64,000 nucleotides of DNA from Pararge aegeria (lineage: Eukaryota; Arthropoda; Insecta; Lepidoptera; Nymphalidae), in the NCBI RefSeq assembly GCF_905163445.1, contig NC_053204.1, positions 7,819,501 to 7,883,500 on the forward strand, read 5' to 3'. Position 1 is the stretch's first letter. Each line of letters opens with the position of its first letter. Positions 24,319-36,866 of the stretch are shown piece by piece. The notes beneath the pieces were generated by a model. That model was not told where the DNA came from. It was given only the letters and a program-made list of their open reading frames with translations, and ran no database searches. A program made the position numbers and the translations under genes.

Positions 24319-27300
24319 CGATATAAATAATAACTATCGATGTCGATATTAAAAGCAAAGTCTATAACGATATCGATATCGATATAAATAATAACTATCG
24401 ATGTCAATATTGATATCGATATTGATATTTTGATATTGATATTGACATCGATTAAAATAATAAAAATATAAATATCGATATCGATATCGATATAGACTTG
24501 GATTTTAATTTCGATATCGGTAGTTTTTATTTATATCGACATCGATATCGATATCTATTTTAATAGCGATATTAAAATCGATATAAATAATAACTATCGA
24601 TGTCGATATCGATATTGATATTGAAATAGATATCGATGTCGATATCGATATCAAAATATCAATATCGATATCAATATTGACATCGATAGTTATTATTTAT
24701 ATCGATATCGTTATAGACTTTGCTTTTAATATCGATATCGATAGTTATTATTTATATCGATATTATCGACATCGATATCGATATCAATTTTAATATCGAT
24801 ATCGAAATCGATATTTATATTGTTATTATTTATATCGATTTTAATATCGATATCGATATTGATATTGACATCGTCGACGATATCAATATTGATATCAATA
24901 TTGACATCGATAGTTATTATTTATATCGATATCGATATCGTTATAGACTTTGCTTTTAATATCGATATCGATAGTTATTATTTATATCGATATCGATATC
25001 GTTATAGACTTTGCTTTTAATATCGATATCGATAGTTATTATTTATATCGATATTATCGACATCGATATCGATATCAATTTTAATATCGATATCGATATC
25101 GATATTTATATTGTTATTATTTATATCGATTTTAATATCGATATCGATATTGATATTGACATCGTTGTTATTATTTATATCGATTTTAATATCGCTATTA
25201 AAATAGATATCGATATCGATGTCGATATAAATAAAAACTATCGATGTCGATATCGATATTGATATTGAAATAGATATCGATGTCGATATCGATATCAAAA
25301 TATCAATATCGATATCAATATTGACATCGATAGTTATTATTTATATCGATATCGTTATAGACTTTGCTTTTAATATCGATATCGATAGTTATTATTTATA
25401 TCGATATTATCGACATCGATATCGATATCAATTTTAATATCGATATCGATATCGATATTTATATTGTTATTATTTATATCGATTTTAATATCGATATCGA
25501 TATTGATATTGACATCGTCACCGATATCAATATTGATATCAATAGTTATTATTTATATCGATATCGATATCGTTATAGACTTTGCTTTTAATATCGATAT
25601 CGATAGTTATTATTTATATCGATATCGATATCGTTATAGACTTTGCTTTTAATATCGATATCGATAGTTATTATTTATATCGATATTATCGACATCGATA
25701 TCGATATCAATTTTAATATCGATATCGATATCGATATTTATATTGTTATTATTTATATCGATTTTAATATCGATATCGATATTGATATCAATATTGACAT
25801 CGATAGTTATTATTTATATCGATATCGATATCGTTATAGACTTTGCTTTTAATATCGATATCGATAGTTATTATTTATATCGATATCGATATCGTTATAG
25901 ACTTTGCTTTTAATATCGATATCGATAGTTATTATTTATATCGATATTATCGACATCGATATCGATATCAATTTTAATATCGATATCGATATCGATATTT
26001 ATATTGTTATTATTTATATCGATTTTAATATCGATATCGATATTGATATTGACATCGTTGTTATTATTTATATCGATTTGAATATCGCTATTAAAATAGA
26101 TATCGATATCGATGTCGATATAAATAAAAACTACCGATATCGAAATTAAAATCCAAGTCTATATCGATATCGATATCGATATTTATATTTTTATTATTTA
26201 TATCGATGTCAATATCAATATCAAAATATCAATATCGATATCAATATTGACATCGATAGTTATTATTTATATTAATATCGATATCGATATTAAAAGCAAA
26301 GTCTATAACGATATCGATATCGATATAAATAATAACTATCGATGTCAATATTGATATCGATATTGATATTTTGATATTGATATTGACATCGATTAAAATA
26401 ATAAAAATATAAATATCGATATCGATATCGATATAGACTTGGATTTTAATTTCGATATCGGTAGTTTTTATTTATATCGACATCGATATCGATATCTATT
26501 TTAATAGCGATATTCAAATCGATATAAATAATAACAACGATGTCAATATCAATATCGATATCGATATTAAAATCGATATAAATAATAACAATATAAATAT
26601 CGATATCGATATCGATATTAAAATTGATATCGATATCGATATTAAAATTGATATCGATATCGATGTCGATAATATCGATATAAATAATAACTATCGATAT
26701 CGATATTAAAAGCAAAGTCTATAACGATATCGATATCGATATAAATAATAACTATCGATATCGATATTAAAAGCAAAGTCTATAACGATATCGATATCGA
26801 TATAAATAATAACTATCGATGTCAATATTGATATCAATATCGATATCGATATTAAAATCGATATAAATAATAACAATATAAATATCGATATCGATATCGA
26901 TATTAAAATTGATATCGATATCGATGTCGATAATATCGATATAAATAATAACTATCGATATCGATATTAAAAGCAAAGTCTATAACGATATCGATATCGA
27001 TATAAATAATAACTATCGATATCGATATTAAAAGCAAAGTCTATAACGATATCGATATCGATATAAATAATAACTATTGATATCAATATTGATATCGGTG
27101 ACGATGTCAATATCAATATCGATATCGATATTAAAATCGATATAAATAATAACAATATAAATATCGATATCGATATCGATATTAAAATTGATATCGATAT
27201 CGATGTCGATAATATCGATATAAATAATAACTATCGATATCGATATTAAAAGCAAAGTCTATAACGATATCGATATAAATAATAACTATCGATGTCAATA

Positions 27301-28300
27301 TTGATATCGATATTGATATTTTGATATCGATATCGACATCGATATCTATTTCAATATCAATATCGATATCGACATCGATAGTTTTTATTTATATCGACAT
27401 CGATATCGATATCTATTTTAATAGCGATATTAAAATCGATATAAATAATAACAACGATGTCAATATCAATATCGATATCGATATTAAAATCGATATAAAT
27501 AATAACAATATAAATATCGATATCGATATCGATATTAAAATTGATATCGATATCGATGTCGATAATATCGATATAAATAATAACTATCGATATCGATATT
27601 AAAAGCAAAGTCTATAACGATATCGATATCGATATAAATAATAACTATCGATATCGATATTAAAAGCAAAGTCTATAACGATATCGATATCGATATAAAT
27701 AATAACTATCGATGTCAATATTGATATCAATATTGATATCGTCGACGATGTCAATATCAATATCGATATCGATATTAAAATCGATATAAATAATAACAAT
27801 ATAAATATCGATTTCGATATCGATATTAAAATTGATATCGATATCGATGTCGATAATATCGATATAAATAATAACTATCGATATCGATATTAAAAGCAAA
27901 GTCTATAACGATATCGATATAAATAATAACTATCGATGTCAATATTGATATCGATATTGATATTTTGATATCGATATCGACATCGATATCTATTTCAATA
28001 TCAATATCGATATCGACATCGATAGTTATTATTTATATCGATTTTAATATCGCTATTAAAATAGATATCGATATCGATGTCGATATAAATAAAAACTACC
28101 GATATCGAAATTAAAATCCAAGTCTATATCGATATCGATATCGATATTTATATTTTTATTATTTTAATCGATGTCAATATCAATATCAAAATATCAATAT
28201 CGATATCAATATTGTCATCGATAGTTATTATTTATATCGATATCGATATCGTTATAGACTTTGCTTTTAATATCGATATCGATAGTTATTATTTATATCG
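24319..28300. repeat. Inverted repeat IR2, arms about 1.95-1.98 kb, spacer 54 bp
   Basis: Left arm 24319-26270, right arm 26325-28300. Mirrored pairs sum to 52619 from the outside inward (24720/27899, 25011/27608, 25364/27255, 25643/26976, 25904/26715). They sum to 52595 near the centre (26149/26446, 26270/26325), the difference being one 24-bp indel: the right arm has one extra ATTAAAATTGATATCGATAT-type unit. Outside 24319/28300 the similarity stops abruptly. A few substitutions are visible (ATTGTCATCG at 28211 against GACATCG in the left-arm image). Confidence 0.95.
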
Positions 28301-28901
28301 ATATTATCGACATCGATATCGATATCAATTTTAATATCGATATCGATATAGATATTTATATTGTTATTATTTATATCGATTTTAATATCGATATCGATAT
28401 TGATATTGACATCGTTGTTATTATTTATATCGATTTTAATATCGCTATTAAAATAGATATCGATATCGATGTCGATATAAATAAAAACTACCGATATCGA
28501 AATTAAAATCCAAGTCTATATCGATATCGATATCGATATTTATATTTTTATTATTTTAATCGATGTCAATATCAATATCAAAATATCAATATCGATATAA
28601 ATATTGACATCGATAGTTATTATTTATATCGATATCGATATCGTTATAGACTTTGCTTTTAATATCGATATCGATAGTTATTATTTATATCGATATTATC
28701 GACATCGATATCGATATCAATTTTAATATCGATATCGATATCGATATTTATATTGTTATTATTTATATCGATTTTAATATCGATATCGATATTGATATTG
28801 ACATCGTTGTTATTATTTATATCGATTTTAATATCGCTATTAAAATAGATATCGATATCGATGTCGATATAAATAAAAACTACCGATATCGAAATTAAAA
28901 T
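28118..28901. repeat. 392-bp tandem duplication
   Basis: CCAAGTCTATATCGATATCG begins both units (28118 and about 28510). The open frames 28261-28506 and 28653-28898 are identical in translation at an offset of 392. The duplication starts inside the right arm of IR2 and continues beyond its end. Confidence 0.9.
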
Positions 28902-28965
28902 CCAAGTCTATATCGATATCGATATCGATATTTATATTTTTATTATTTATATCGATATCGATATA

Positions 28966-29040
28966 AATAATTATAAAGATTAGTGAAAATATTATATATT
29001 ATTAGTAAATATCAAATATTTCTTATTGAAGACTTTATAT
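28966..29040. other. 75-bp non-satellite insertion in block 3
   Basis: An AT-rich stretch (AAAGATTAGTGAAAATATTA...AGACTTTATATA) with no ATCGAT units. Not identified. Confidence 0.6.
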
Positions 29041-29980
29041 AGATATCGATATTAAAATTGATATCGATATCGATGTCGATAATATCGATATAAATAATAA
29101 CAACGATGTCAATATCAATATCGATATCGATATTAAAATCGATATAAATAATAACAACGATGTCAATATCAATATCGATATCGATATTAAAATCGATATA
29201 AATAATAACAATATAAATATCGATATCGATATCGATATTAAAATTGATATCGATATCGATGTCGATAATATCGATATAAATAATAACTATCAATATCGAT
29301 ATTAAAAACAAAGTCTATAAATAATAACTATCGATGTCAATATTGATATCGATATTGATATTGATATTGATATTGATATTGACATCGATATAAATAATAA
29401 AAATATAAATATCGATATCGATATCGATATAGACTTGGATTTTAATTTCGATATCGGTAGTTATTATTTATATCGATATCGATATCGATATAGATATCGA
29501 TCATAATATCGATATTTCTATCAATATCGATATCAATTTTAATATCGATATCGATAAATATTATTTTTATCGATATCTATTTTAATATCGATATTAAAAT
29601 CGATATAAATAATAACTATCGATGTCGATATCGATATTGATATTAGAATAGATATTAATATCGATATCGATATTATGATCGATATCTATATCGATATCGA
29701 TAGTTATTATTTATATCGACATCGATATCGATATCTATTTTAATATCGATTCTAAAATATATATATAATAACAATCGATATCGATATTAAAATCGATGTC
29801 AATATCGATATCGATATCGATGTAAAATAATAACTATGATATTGATATTAAAATAGATATCGACATCGATATCGATATAAATAATAACTATCGATATCGA
29901 TATTAAAATTGATATCGATATCGATATCGATATTTATATTTTTAATATTTATATCGATATTAAAAAAGATATCGATCGAT

Positions 29981-30255
29981 TTCTAGAGTAGAAAAAGGAT
30001 CGGAAGGCACATTTCAGACTTGCATAGTACCTAATAATGCTAGTAAATGTAACAAATGAAATTTAATACGCCGTAGTAGTTGCGTAACTGGCCTCTATTA
30101 AATTGTGTAAATTATTGTCTAATATTTGCACAACCATACTTTTTACAAGTAAAAACAATGAGCTCTATGTAACAAACATTAGATATTAAATGCATAACAG
30201 TATCATTGGAAATACAATAAAAGTGTACATTAAAATTTCAAAAAATTCAAAGAAA
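29981..30255 (+). mobile_element. Unidentified 275-bp module in the satellite, copy 1
   Basis: Starts TTCTAGAGTAGAAAAAGGAT and contains AATACGCCGTAGTAGTTGCG. It ends with CAATAAAAGTGTACATT, an AATAAA-type signal, then an A-rich AAAATTCAAAG stretch. The layout suggests a 5'-truncated retroelement 3' end in plus orientation, but I do not recognise the family. No ORF. Confidence 0.5.
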
Positions 30256-30971
30256 TCGATATCAATATTAAAATTGATATCGATATCGATGTCGATAATA
30301 TCGATATAAATAATAACTATCGATATCGATATTAAAAGCAAAGTCTATAAATAATAACTATCGATGTCAATATTGATATCGATATTGATATTGATATTGA
30401 TATTGATATTGACATCGATATAAATAATAAAAATATAAATATCGATATCGATATCGATATAGACTTGGATTTTAATTTCGATATCGGTAGTTATTATTTA
30501 TATCGATATCGATATCGATATAGATATCGATCATAATATCGATATTTCTATCAATATCGATATCAATTTTAATATCGATATCGATAAATATTATTTTAAT
30601 CGATATCTATTTTAATATCGATATTAAAATCGATATAAATAATAACTATCGATGTCGATATCGATATTGATATTAGAATAGATATTAATATCGATATCGA
30701 TATTATGATCGATATCTATATATTAAAATAGATATCGATATCGATGTCGATATAAATAATAACTATCGATATCGATATTAAAATCGATGTCAATATCGAT
30801 ATCGATATCGATATAAAATAATAACTATGATATTGATATTAAAATAGATATCGACATCGATATCGATATAAATAATAACTATCGATATCGATATTAAAAT
30901 TGATATCGATATCGATATCGATATTTATATTTTTAATATTTATATCGATATTAAAAAAGATATCGATCGAT

Positions 30972-31246
30972 TTCTAGAGTAGAAAAAGGATCGGAAGGCA
31001 CATTTCAGACTTGCATAGTACCTAATAATGCTAGTAAATGTAACAAATGAAATTTAATACGCCGTAGTAGTTGCGTAACTGGCCTCTATTAAATTGTGTA
31101 AATTATTGTCTAATATTTGCACAACCATACTTTTTACAAGTAAAAACAATGAGCTCTATGTAACAAACATTAGATATTAAATGCATAACAGTATCATTGG
31201 AAATACAATAAAAGTGTACATTAAAATTTCAAAAAATTCAAAGAAA
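30972..31246 (+). mobile_element. Unidentified 275-bp module, copy 2 (offset 991)
   Basis: Base-for-base counterpart of 29981-30255 as far as I can compare by eye, duplicated with the surrounding satellite. Confidence 0.6.
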
Positions 31247-32790
31247 TCGATATCAATATTAAAATTGATATCGATATCGATGTCGATAATATCGATATAA
31301 ATAATAACTATCGATATCGATATTAAAAGCAAAGTCTATAAATAATAACTATCGATGTCAATATTGATATCGATATTGATATTGATATTGATATTGATAT
31401 TGACATCGATATAAATAATAAAAATATAAATATCGATATCGATATCGATATAGACTTGGATTTTAATTTCGATATCGGTAGTTATTATTTATATCGATAT
31501 CGATATCGATATAGATATCGATCATAATATCGATATTTCTATCAATATCGATATCAATTTTAATATCGATATCGATAAATATTATTTTAATCGATATCTA
31601 TTTTAATATCGATATTAAAATCGATATAAATAATAACTATCGATGTCGATATCGATATTGATATTAGAATAGATATTAATATCGATATCGATATTATGAT
31701 CGATATCTATATCGATATCGATAGTTATTATTTATATCGACATCGATATCGATATCTATTTTAATATCGATTCTAAAATATATATATAATAACTATCGAT
31801 ATCGATATTAAAATCGATGTCAATATCGATATCGATATCGATATAAAATAATAACTATGATATTGATATTAAAATAGATATCGACATCGATATCGATATA
31901 AATAATAACTATCGATATCGATATTAAAATTGATATCGATATCGATATCGATATTTATATTTTTATTATTTATATCGATTTTAATATCGATATAGATATC
32001 GATGTCGATATAAATAATAACTTTTGAAATCGATATCGATGGCGATAATATCGATATAAATCGATATCGATATTGACATCGATTTTAATATCGATATCGA
32101 TATAAATAATAACTATCGATATCGATATTAAAATAGATATCGATATCGATGGCGATATAAATAATAACTATCGATATCGATATTATGGTCGATCTCGATA
32201 TTAAAATATATATCGATATCGATATTAAAATCGATGTTAACATCGATATCGACATCGATAGTTATTATTTATATCGATATTAAAATAGATATCGATATCG
32301 GTGTCGATATAATAATAACTATCGATATCGTTATTAAAATCGATGTCAATATCGATATCGATATATCGATATTATCGACATTGGTATCGATATCAATTTT
32401 AATATCGATATTTATATCGATTTTAATATCAATATATAAATAGATATCGATATCGATATTAAAATCGATGTTAATATCGATATTGATATCGACATCGATA
32501 TCTTTTTTAATATCGATATAAATATAGATATTATGATCAATATCTATATCGATATCGATGTAAATAATAACTATCGATATCGATATTAAAATCGATGTCA
32601 ATATATAATGATCGATATCTATATCGATCATAAAATCGATGTCAATATCGATATAATGATCGATATCTATATCGATATCGATATCGATAGTTATTATTTA
32701 TATCGATATTAATAATAACTATCGATATTTATATCGATATCGATATCGATATTGATATTGTTATTATTTATATCGATATTGATTATGTAC

Positions 32791-33630
32791 ATTATTTACT
32801 TATACTGTTTACGTACATGATTTACTGTCATTATATTCCTATTTATTCACTTACGTACTTTTTTTACTTACATATATTATTTAGTAACATAATATAATTA
32901 TTTATTTAGTTACGTACATTATTTACTTATGTACCTATTATGTAGATATTTACATATTTTATATACTTATTTATTTTAATTGCTTTATTTACTAATTTAC
33001 ATTATTTACTTGCACACTTTATCATCTTAAATTATTTACTTACATATATTATTTACTTTTTTTTTATTTTTTTTTTTTAATTATTATTATTTTATTATGA
33101 ATTAAGATATAATTTTTATTTATACATAACTATAACCTAAAATAAACTATTTAAAAACTAAATAAAATCTAAAACGTCCTCGAAACCACATTACATTATT
33201 ATTTACTTATTTACATATTTTGTTTCATTATTTACTTACTCTTTATTTACTGAAAATAAATTATTTATTTATACAATTTACTTTCATTACATGCTTATTT
33301 ATTCACTTTCATTCATTATTTACTTATATGCATTATATACTTATGTACATTATTAACTTATTTGCATTATATACTTATGTACATTAATTACTAACATACA
33401 TTATTTACTTACGTACATGATTTACTTAAATTCATTAATACATACACTTAAGTACATTATACACTTACGTGTATTATTTACTTATGTACATTATATAATT
33501 AAATACATTATATACTTAGATACATTATTCACTTTAATACATTATATACTTAAGTACATTATTTAATTACATATTTAAATACTTTAACATACAATAAATG
33601 AGTAAGTATATACATACTATTAATAGTCGT
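32791..33630. repeat. AT-rich TACATTATTTACTTA-type degenerate array
   Basis: Dozens of imperfect TACATTATTTACTTA / TACTTATGTACATTAT units with no fixed period. At 33131-33187 an unrelated fragment reads AAATAAAATCTAAAACGTCC then TCGAAACCAC, shared with 5355-5392. A T-run at 33058-33080 precedes it. No gene. Confidence 0.8.
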
Positions 33631-33633
33631 TAA

Positions 33634-34561
33634 CAATATAATGGGCCTTAACTGCTCTTTTAAATATCGCCAGTGATTTGGATCGTCGTATGCTCAATGG
33701 AAGCGCATTCCACAATTCCACAGCTCGTACGCTCAACGAACGCTTATAAAATTTTGTCCTATGATAAGGCATACACAGCGTCAGCGCAAGGCAGATCTTA
33801 AATCAGATTGCTCACCAAGAAAAGTGAACTTTTAAATACGAGGGAATTTTTAGATGAAATAACACACAGTACAGAAGTGAAAGTACATGCGTATTCCGGC
33901 GACGACGAATAGGAAGCCACTTGAGTTTTTGTCGGAATTCGGAAACATGGTCATATTTGCGAAGGCCAAATACGAACCGAATAGCAAGATTTTGAGGACG
34001 CTCAAGTTTATTAAGCTGATCCTCGGTCAGATTAAGAAAGCTTGCATCCGCATAATCGAGAATAGATAGAAGGAGAGAATGTGCTAGCATAACTTTGGTC
34101 GGAATTGGAAGATATGATTGCAGCCTTCGCAATGAGCTCATCGTCGCAAGCACTTTCTGACTCAGCTCTTTGACATGAACTGTCCATGACAATTCCCGGT
34201 CGAGGTATACACCAAGATCTTTAACAGAGTCACAAAAAGGAATAGCGATGCCATTATAAATAACAGAAGGAATGCTCAGCCAATCAACCCTCGCGATCAT
34301 TCCTGAGCTACCAATAACGATAGCTTTTGATTTTGCAGGATTGACCTTTAGCCCATATTGCCTGCTCCACTCAGAAATTGCAGCCATATCATTATTTATA
34401 GTTGCAACAGCAGAACCAAGATTTGGAAGGGTAGATGAGCGATATATTTGGATATCATCTGCATACATGTGATAGAGAGAAGAGATGTTTTGAGTAATAG
34501 AGTTAATAAAAAAAAAAAAAAGTAAAGGAGATAACACGCCACCCTGCACGCCATTATGCAC
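33634..34561 (-). mobile_element. 5'-truncated LINE fragment (second family) with RT
   Basis: Minus-strand insertion in the TTTACTTA array: the 5' truncation is at 34561 inside RT, and the 3' end falls into array near 33634. It contains the catalytic RT box, thumb and a C-terminal domain, but in three frames. It is not closely related to copies A-C: the RT box is YADDIQIY and not FADDTSLM. Confidence 0.85.
33812..34561 (-). pseudogene. LINE RT fragment, YADD palm to C-terminal region
   Basis: 249 codons: VQGGVLSPLLFFFFINSI (the block before the active site; the run of Phe comes from a T-run), MYADDIQIYRSS with the catalytic Asp pair at about residue 35, SEWSRQYGLKVNPAKSKAIV, and VKDLGVYLDRELSWTVHV (thumb). 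Then LLLSILDYADASFLNLTEDQ, KYDHVSEFRQKLKWLPIRRR and YLKVHFSW before a TGA. Past the stop the protein goes on in another frame (LGEQSDLRS). After a second shift near 33790 it reads HRTKFYKRSLSVRAVELWNA, then SLAIFKRAVKAHYIVNDY, ending at about 33640. This is the usual C-terminal series of Jockey/CR1-group ORF2. Confidence 0.85.
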
Positions 34562-34860
34562 GTTACTTTATAAATAAATAAATATATAATATAAGTTAAT
34601 TATGTACGAGTATGTAGTAAATTATGTACATAAGTAAATAATTTACGTAAGTAAATTGTCTGTTATTTAAGTAAATTATATAAATAAATAATTTATCTTA
34701 GATAAATAAAGTGTATGAAAGTAAATCATATAAACAAGTAAATAATGTAGGTTAGTAAATAAACAAGTATATAATGTACCTATTATACTACCCATAAATG
34801 ACATATACAAAAATATAGTATATATTTCATAAATGTATACAAACATATAAACATGATACA
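34562..34860. repeat. AT-rich array in the opposite orientation (TAAGTAAATAATGTA)
   Basis: Units such as GTACATAAGTAAATAATTTA and AAGTAAATAATGTAGGTTAG are the reverse complement of the left-hand TACATTATTTACTTA array (32791-33630). The LINE fragment stands between arrays of opposite polarity. Confidence 0.75.
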
Positions 34861-35846
34861 TATAATGATAGTATCGTGTTAATACTAAAATACAGCTACA
34901 GTAAAGTATTCAGAACAGCATGAATTAGTGTGAGTTTGTGTGTGTGTTTGTGTGTGTGTAAGTTTGTAAACGTATGTGCATGGTTGTTTATAATTGTATG
35001 ATAAGACTGCTGATGAATAACGAAATAAATTAAAAATGTATGAAAAGAAACTTATCTCCGAAGGCTTCCAACAATCTTTGCGCTACGTTTCTTTCGCTAA
35101 TTAAATTTTAATTAACACCCTATTATTTTGTTTATTACTTGCGCCTTCTGAATTTATTCGTAAGCGAGATAATAGATTCCTATAATAACAGCCCCTGTCC
35201 GCGACTTTGTCTGTACTTATTTAAGAATTCGGTTTATTGATGAGTTATATTAAACCCTTACTTTTAATCCTTTACTACGCATAGTAATGGACCGCTTCGC
35301 GGCACTTCTTTATCGGTAGGGTGGTAATGAATAACACTGCATAACTATTGCCACGTTATGCCACATTTTTTTGTATTCCCCATCTTCACTATAACTAGGG
35401 AACCCCTTATAACTTATGATTTAGGTGTCAGACTCTTAGCTCTTAGATGATGACCAACGACGTTAAGTGCCATGTAAGGTTACGACACCGATTCGGCGTT
35501 TCGTAATGTTTATGAAACTCCTTCAGTGATACTTGGAAGATGAAAATAATATAAATTCGATTTATATTATTTCGAGTCCAAAAAGTTTTTAAAAATTATG
35601 TCATCTTAAAAAATATTACAAGCCGCGCTTGTATTATATTAAGTGCTTGCATAACGTAAAATAAACTTTTGGTAAGGATTCATAGACAATATAAGCGACT
35701 TATACAATATAGATTTTAAGAGTTATATAGTGAAAATCGGTTGGTGAAATGTAAGTGTATGCCTAGAAAACTCTTAAGACTTTGCGTTACTTACTAAGGC
35801 ATTGCCTTATTGGACGTCAGTGAAAACGGGTATATGCCACATAAAG
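34861..35846. other. Intergenic, GT-rich microsatellite and degenerate fragments
   Basis: 34920-34985 is a GT-rich microsatellite. 35187-35215 (CAGCCCCTGTCCGCGACTTTG) resembles a decayed minus-strand Helitron 3' end. 35280-35330 has CCGCTTCGCGGCACTTC and GTAGGGTGGTAATGA, similar to repeat family 3 (see 37945). No gene seen in the remainder. Confidence 0.5.
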
Positions 35847-35896
35847 TCAAAGTCAAAGTCAAAGTCAAAAATATCTTTATTCAAGTACACTTACTA

Positions 35897-36601
35897 CTAT
35901 ACACGTACACTATCGCGTAGATAGTTACGCATTAAGTCTAGAGCTACACCCTGAATTCCATAGTGGTGTAGTTTCCTAACTAACGTTTCGTGTTGAACAC
36001 AATCAAACGCCTTAGATAAGTCACAGAACACACCAAGTGCATCACGTGACTCCTCCCAGGCTTCAAATATGTTTTGTATTAGCTCAACACCTGCGTCGAT
36101 TGTTGAGCGACCCCGTGTGAAACCAAATTGCTTAATATGAAGTAAATTATACTTATGAAAATGGTAAAGTAATTGATTTAAAATGAGTTTTTCAAAGATT
36201 TTACTGAAAGTGGGTAGTACGGATACTGGTCTAAAGTTAGTGGGGTCAGAAGTACTACCCGATTTAAACATTGGAACTATTTTACTAAGTTTCATTAAGT
36301 CAGGAAACACACCACAATCTATACAATTATTAAATATTAAGGCTAAATCGGGTGCAACAATATCAATTAATGATTTGACAACGTTTACGGAAATGCCCCA
36401 CAGATCATTTGTTTTTTTATTAATTAATAATTTAAAGGCTTTAATAACGTCAGAGCCACTAACATGCGTGAATTTAAAAGAATGGTTACACTCAGGCACA
36501 TTTTCCTTTAAAAGAGAGAGAGCCTTATCTGGTGAAGAGTTTAATGATTCTGTTGTGGAGACGGGAATGTTGGTAAAGAAGGTTTCAAAAGCAGTAGCCA
36601 C
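35897..36601 (-). pseudogene. LINE copy C truncated reverse transcriptase
   Basis: 234 codons from the VATAFETFFTNIP linker through KTNDLWGISVNVVKSL, FRPVSVLPTFSKIFEKL, KQFGFTRGRSTIDAG and GVFCDLSKAFDCVQHE, ending MRNYLRDSVRV. The FADD active-site box is lost to the internal deletion, so RT cannot be functional. The true reading frame continues further upstream than 36601; a frameshift near 36757 separates it from the rest of the linker. Confidence 0.9.
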
Positions 36602-36866
36602 CTCGAAATCTGTTGTTAAGGCTTTATTATCTACATTAAGTTTAAAGTTAATATTTCGTGGTGTTACTCTTCCCGTCTCCTCATTAATTATGTTCCAAGT
36701 AGTTTTGATTGCATTGCTGCTATTTTTAATTTTATTTTTGATGTATCGTCTTTTCTAAGTAGCAAGCGCGTTTAAAATTCTTGGAAAACAATTTAACATA
36801 ATCCCCAAACTTATCACCAGTGTTAAATTGACGTTCAGCATACAATTCGTACAGCTTTTGCCTATT

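Larger units (their letters stand above)
29236..31970. repeat. Tandem triplication, units of 1031, 991 and about 713 bp
   Basis: ATTAAAATTGATATCGATAT followed by the same order of variants starts at 29236, 30267 and 31258. Unit 2 lacks about 40 bp present in units 1 and 3 (around 29691-29790). Units 1 and 2 share a non-satellite module (29981-30255 and 30972-31246); unit 3 ends before it. The module being identical in position within units shows it was in place before the duplication. Confidence 0.9.
22310..32790. repeat. ATCGAT hexamer satellite, block 3
   Basis: The same satellite resumes right after LINE B. Differences from block 2: many units include AAAGCAAAGTCTATAACG and CCAAGTCTATATCG markers, and organisation is by both inverted (24319-28300) and tandem (391-392 bp, 991-1031 bp) duplications. 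A 465-bp direct duplication links 22475-22935 and 23890-24350 (offset 1415, marker TTTAATGGCG at 22511 and 23926), and a shorter one links about 23040-23200 and 23620-23780 (offset 579). Unrelated sequence occurs at 28966-29040, 29981-30255 and 30972-31246. It fades into TTTACTTA-type sequence near 32790. Confidence 0.95.

Noticed and set aside
22310..29320. Many open frames of 60-99 codons reading IDIDIDINFNIDIDI or ISISISI in the satellite
   Set aside because: ATCGAT-type hexamers contain no stop in any frame and keep phase, so open frames are expected; the residues only restate the repeat. Mirror-image frames on the other strand are equally open.
2516..32790. Telomeric or standard centromeric satellite
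   Set aside because: The insect telomere unit TTAGG is not seen, and there is no 100-200 bp monomer periodicity; Lepidoptera are holocentric.
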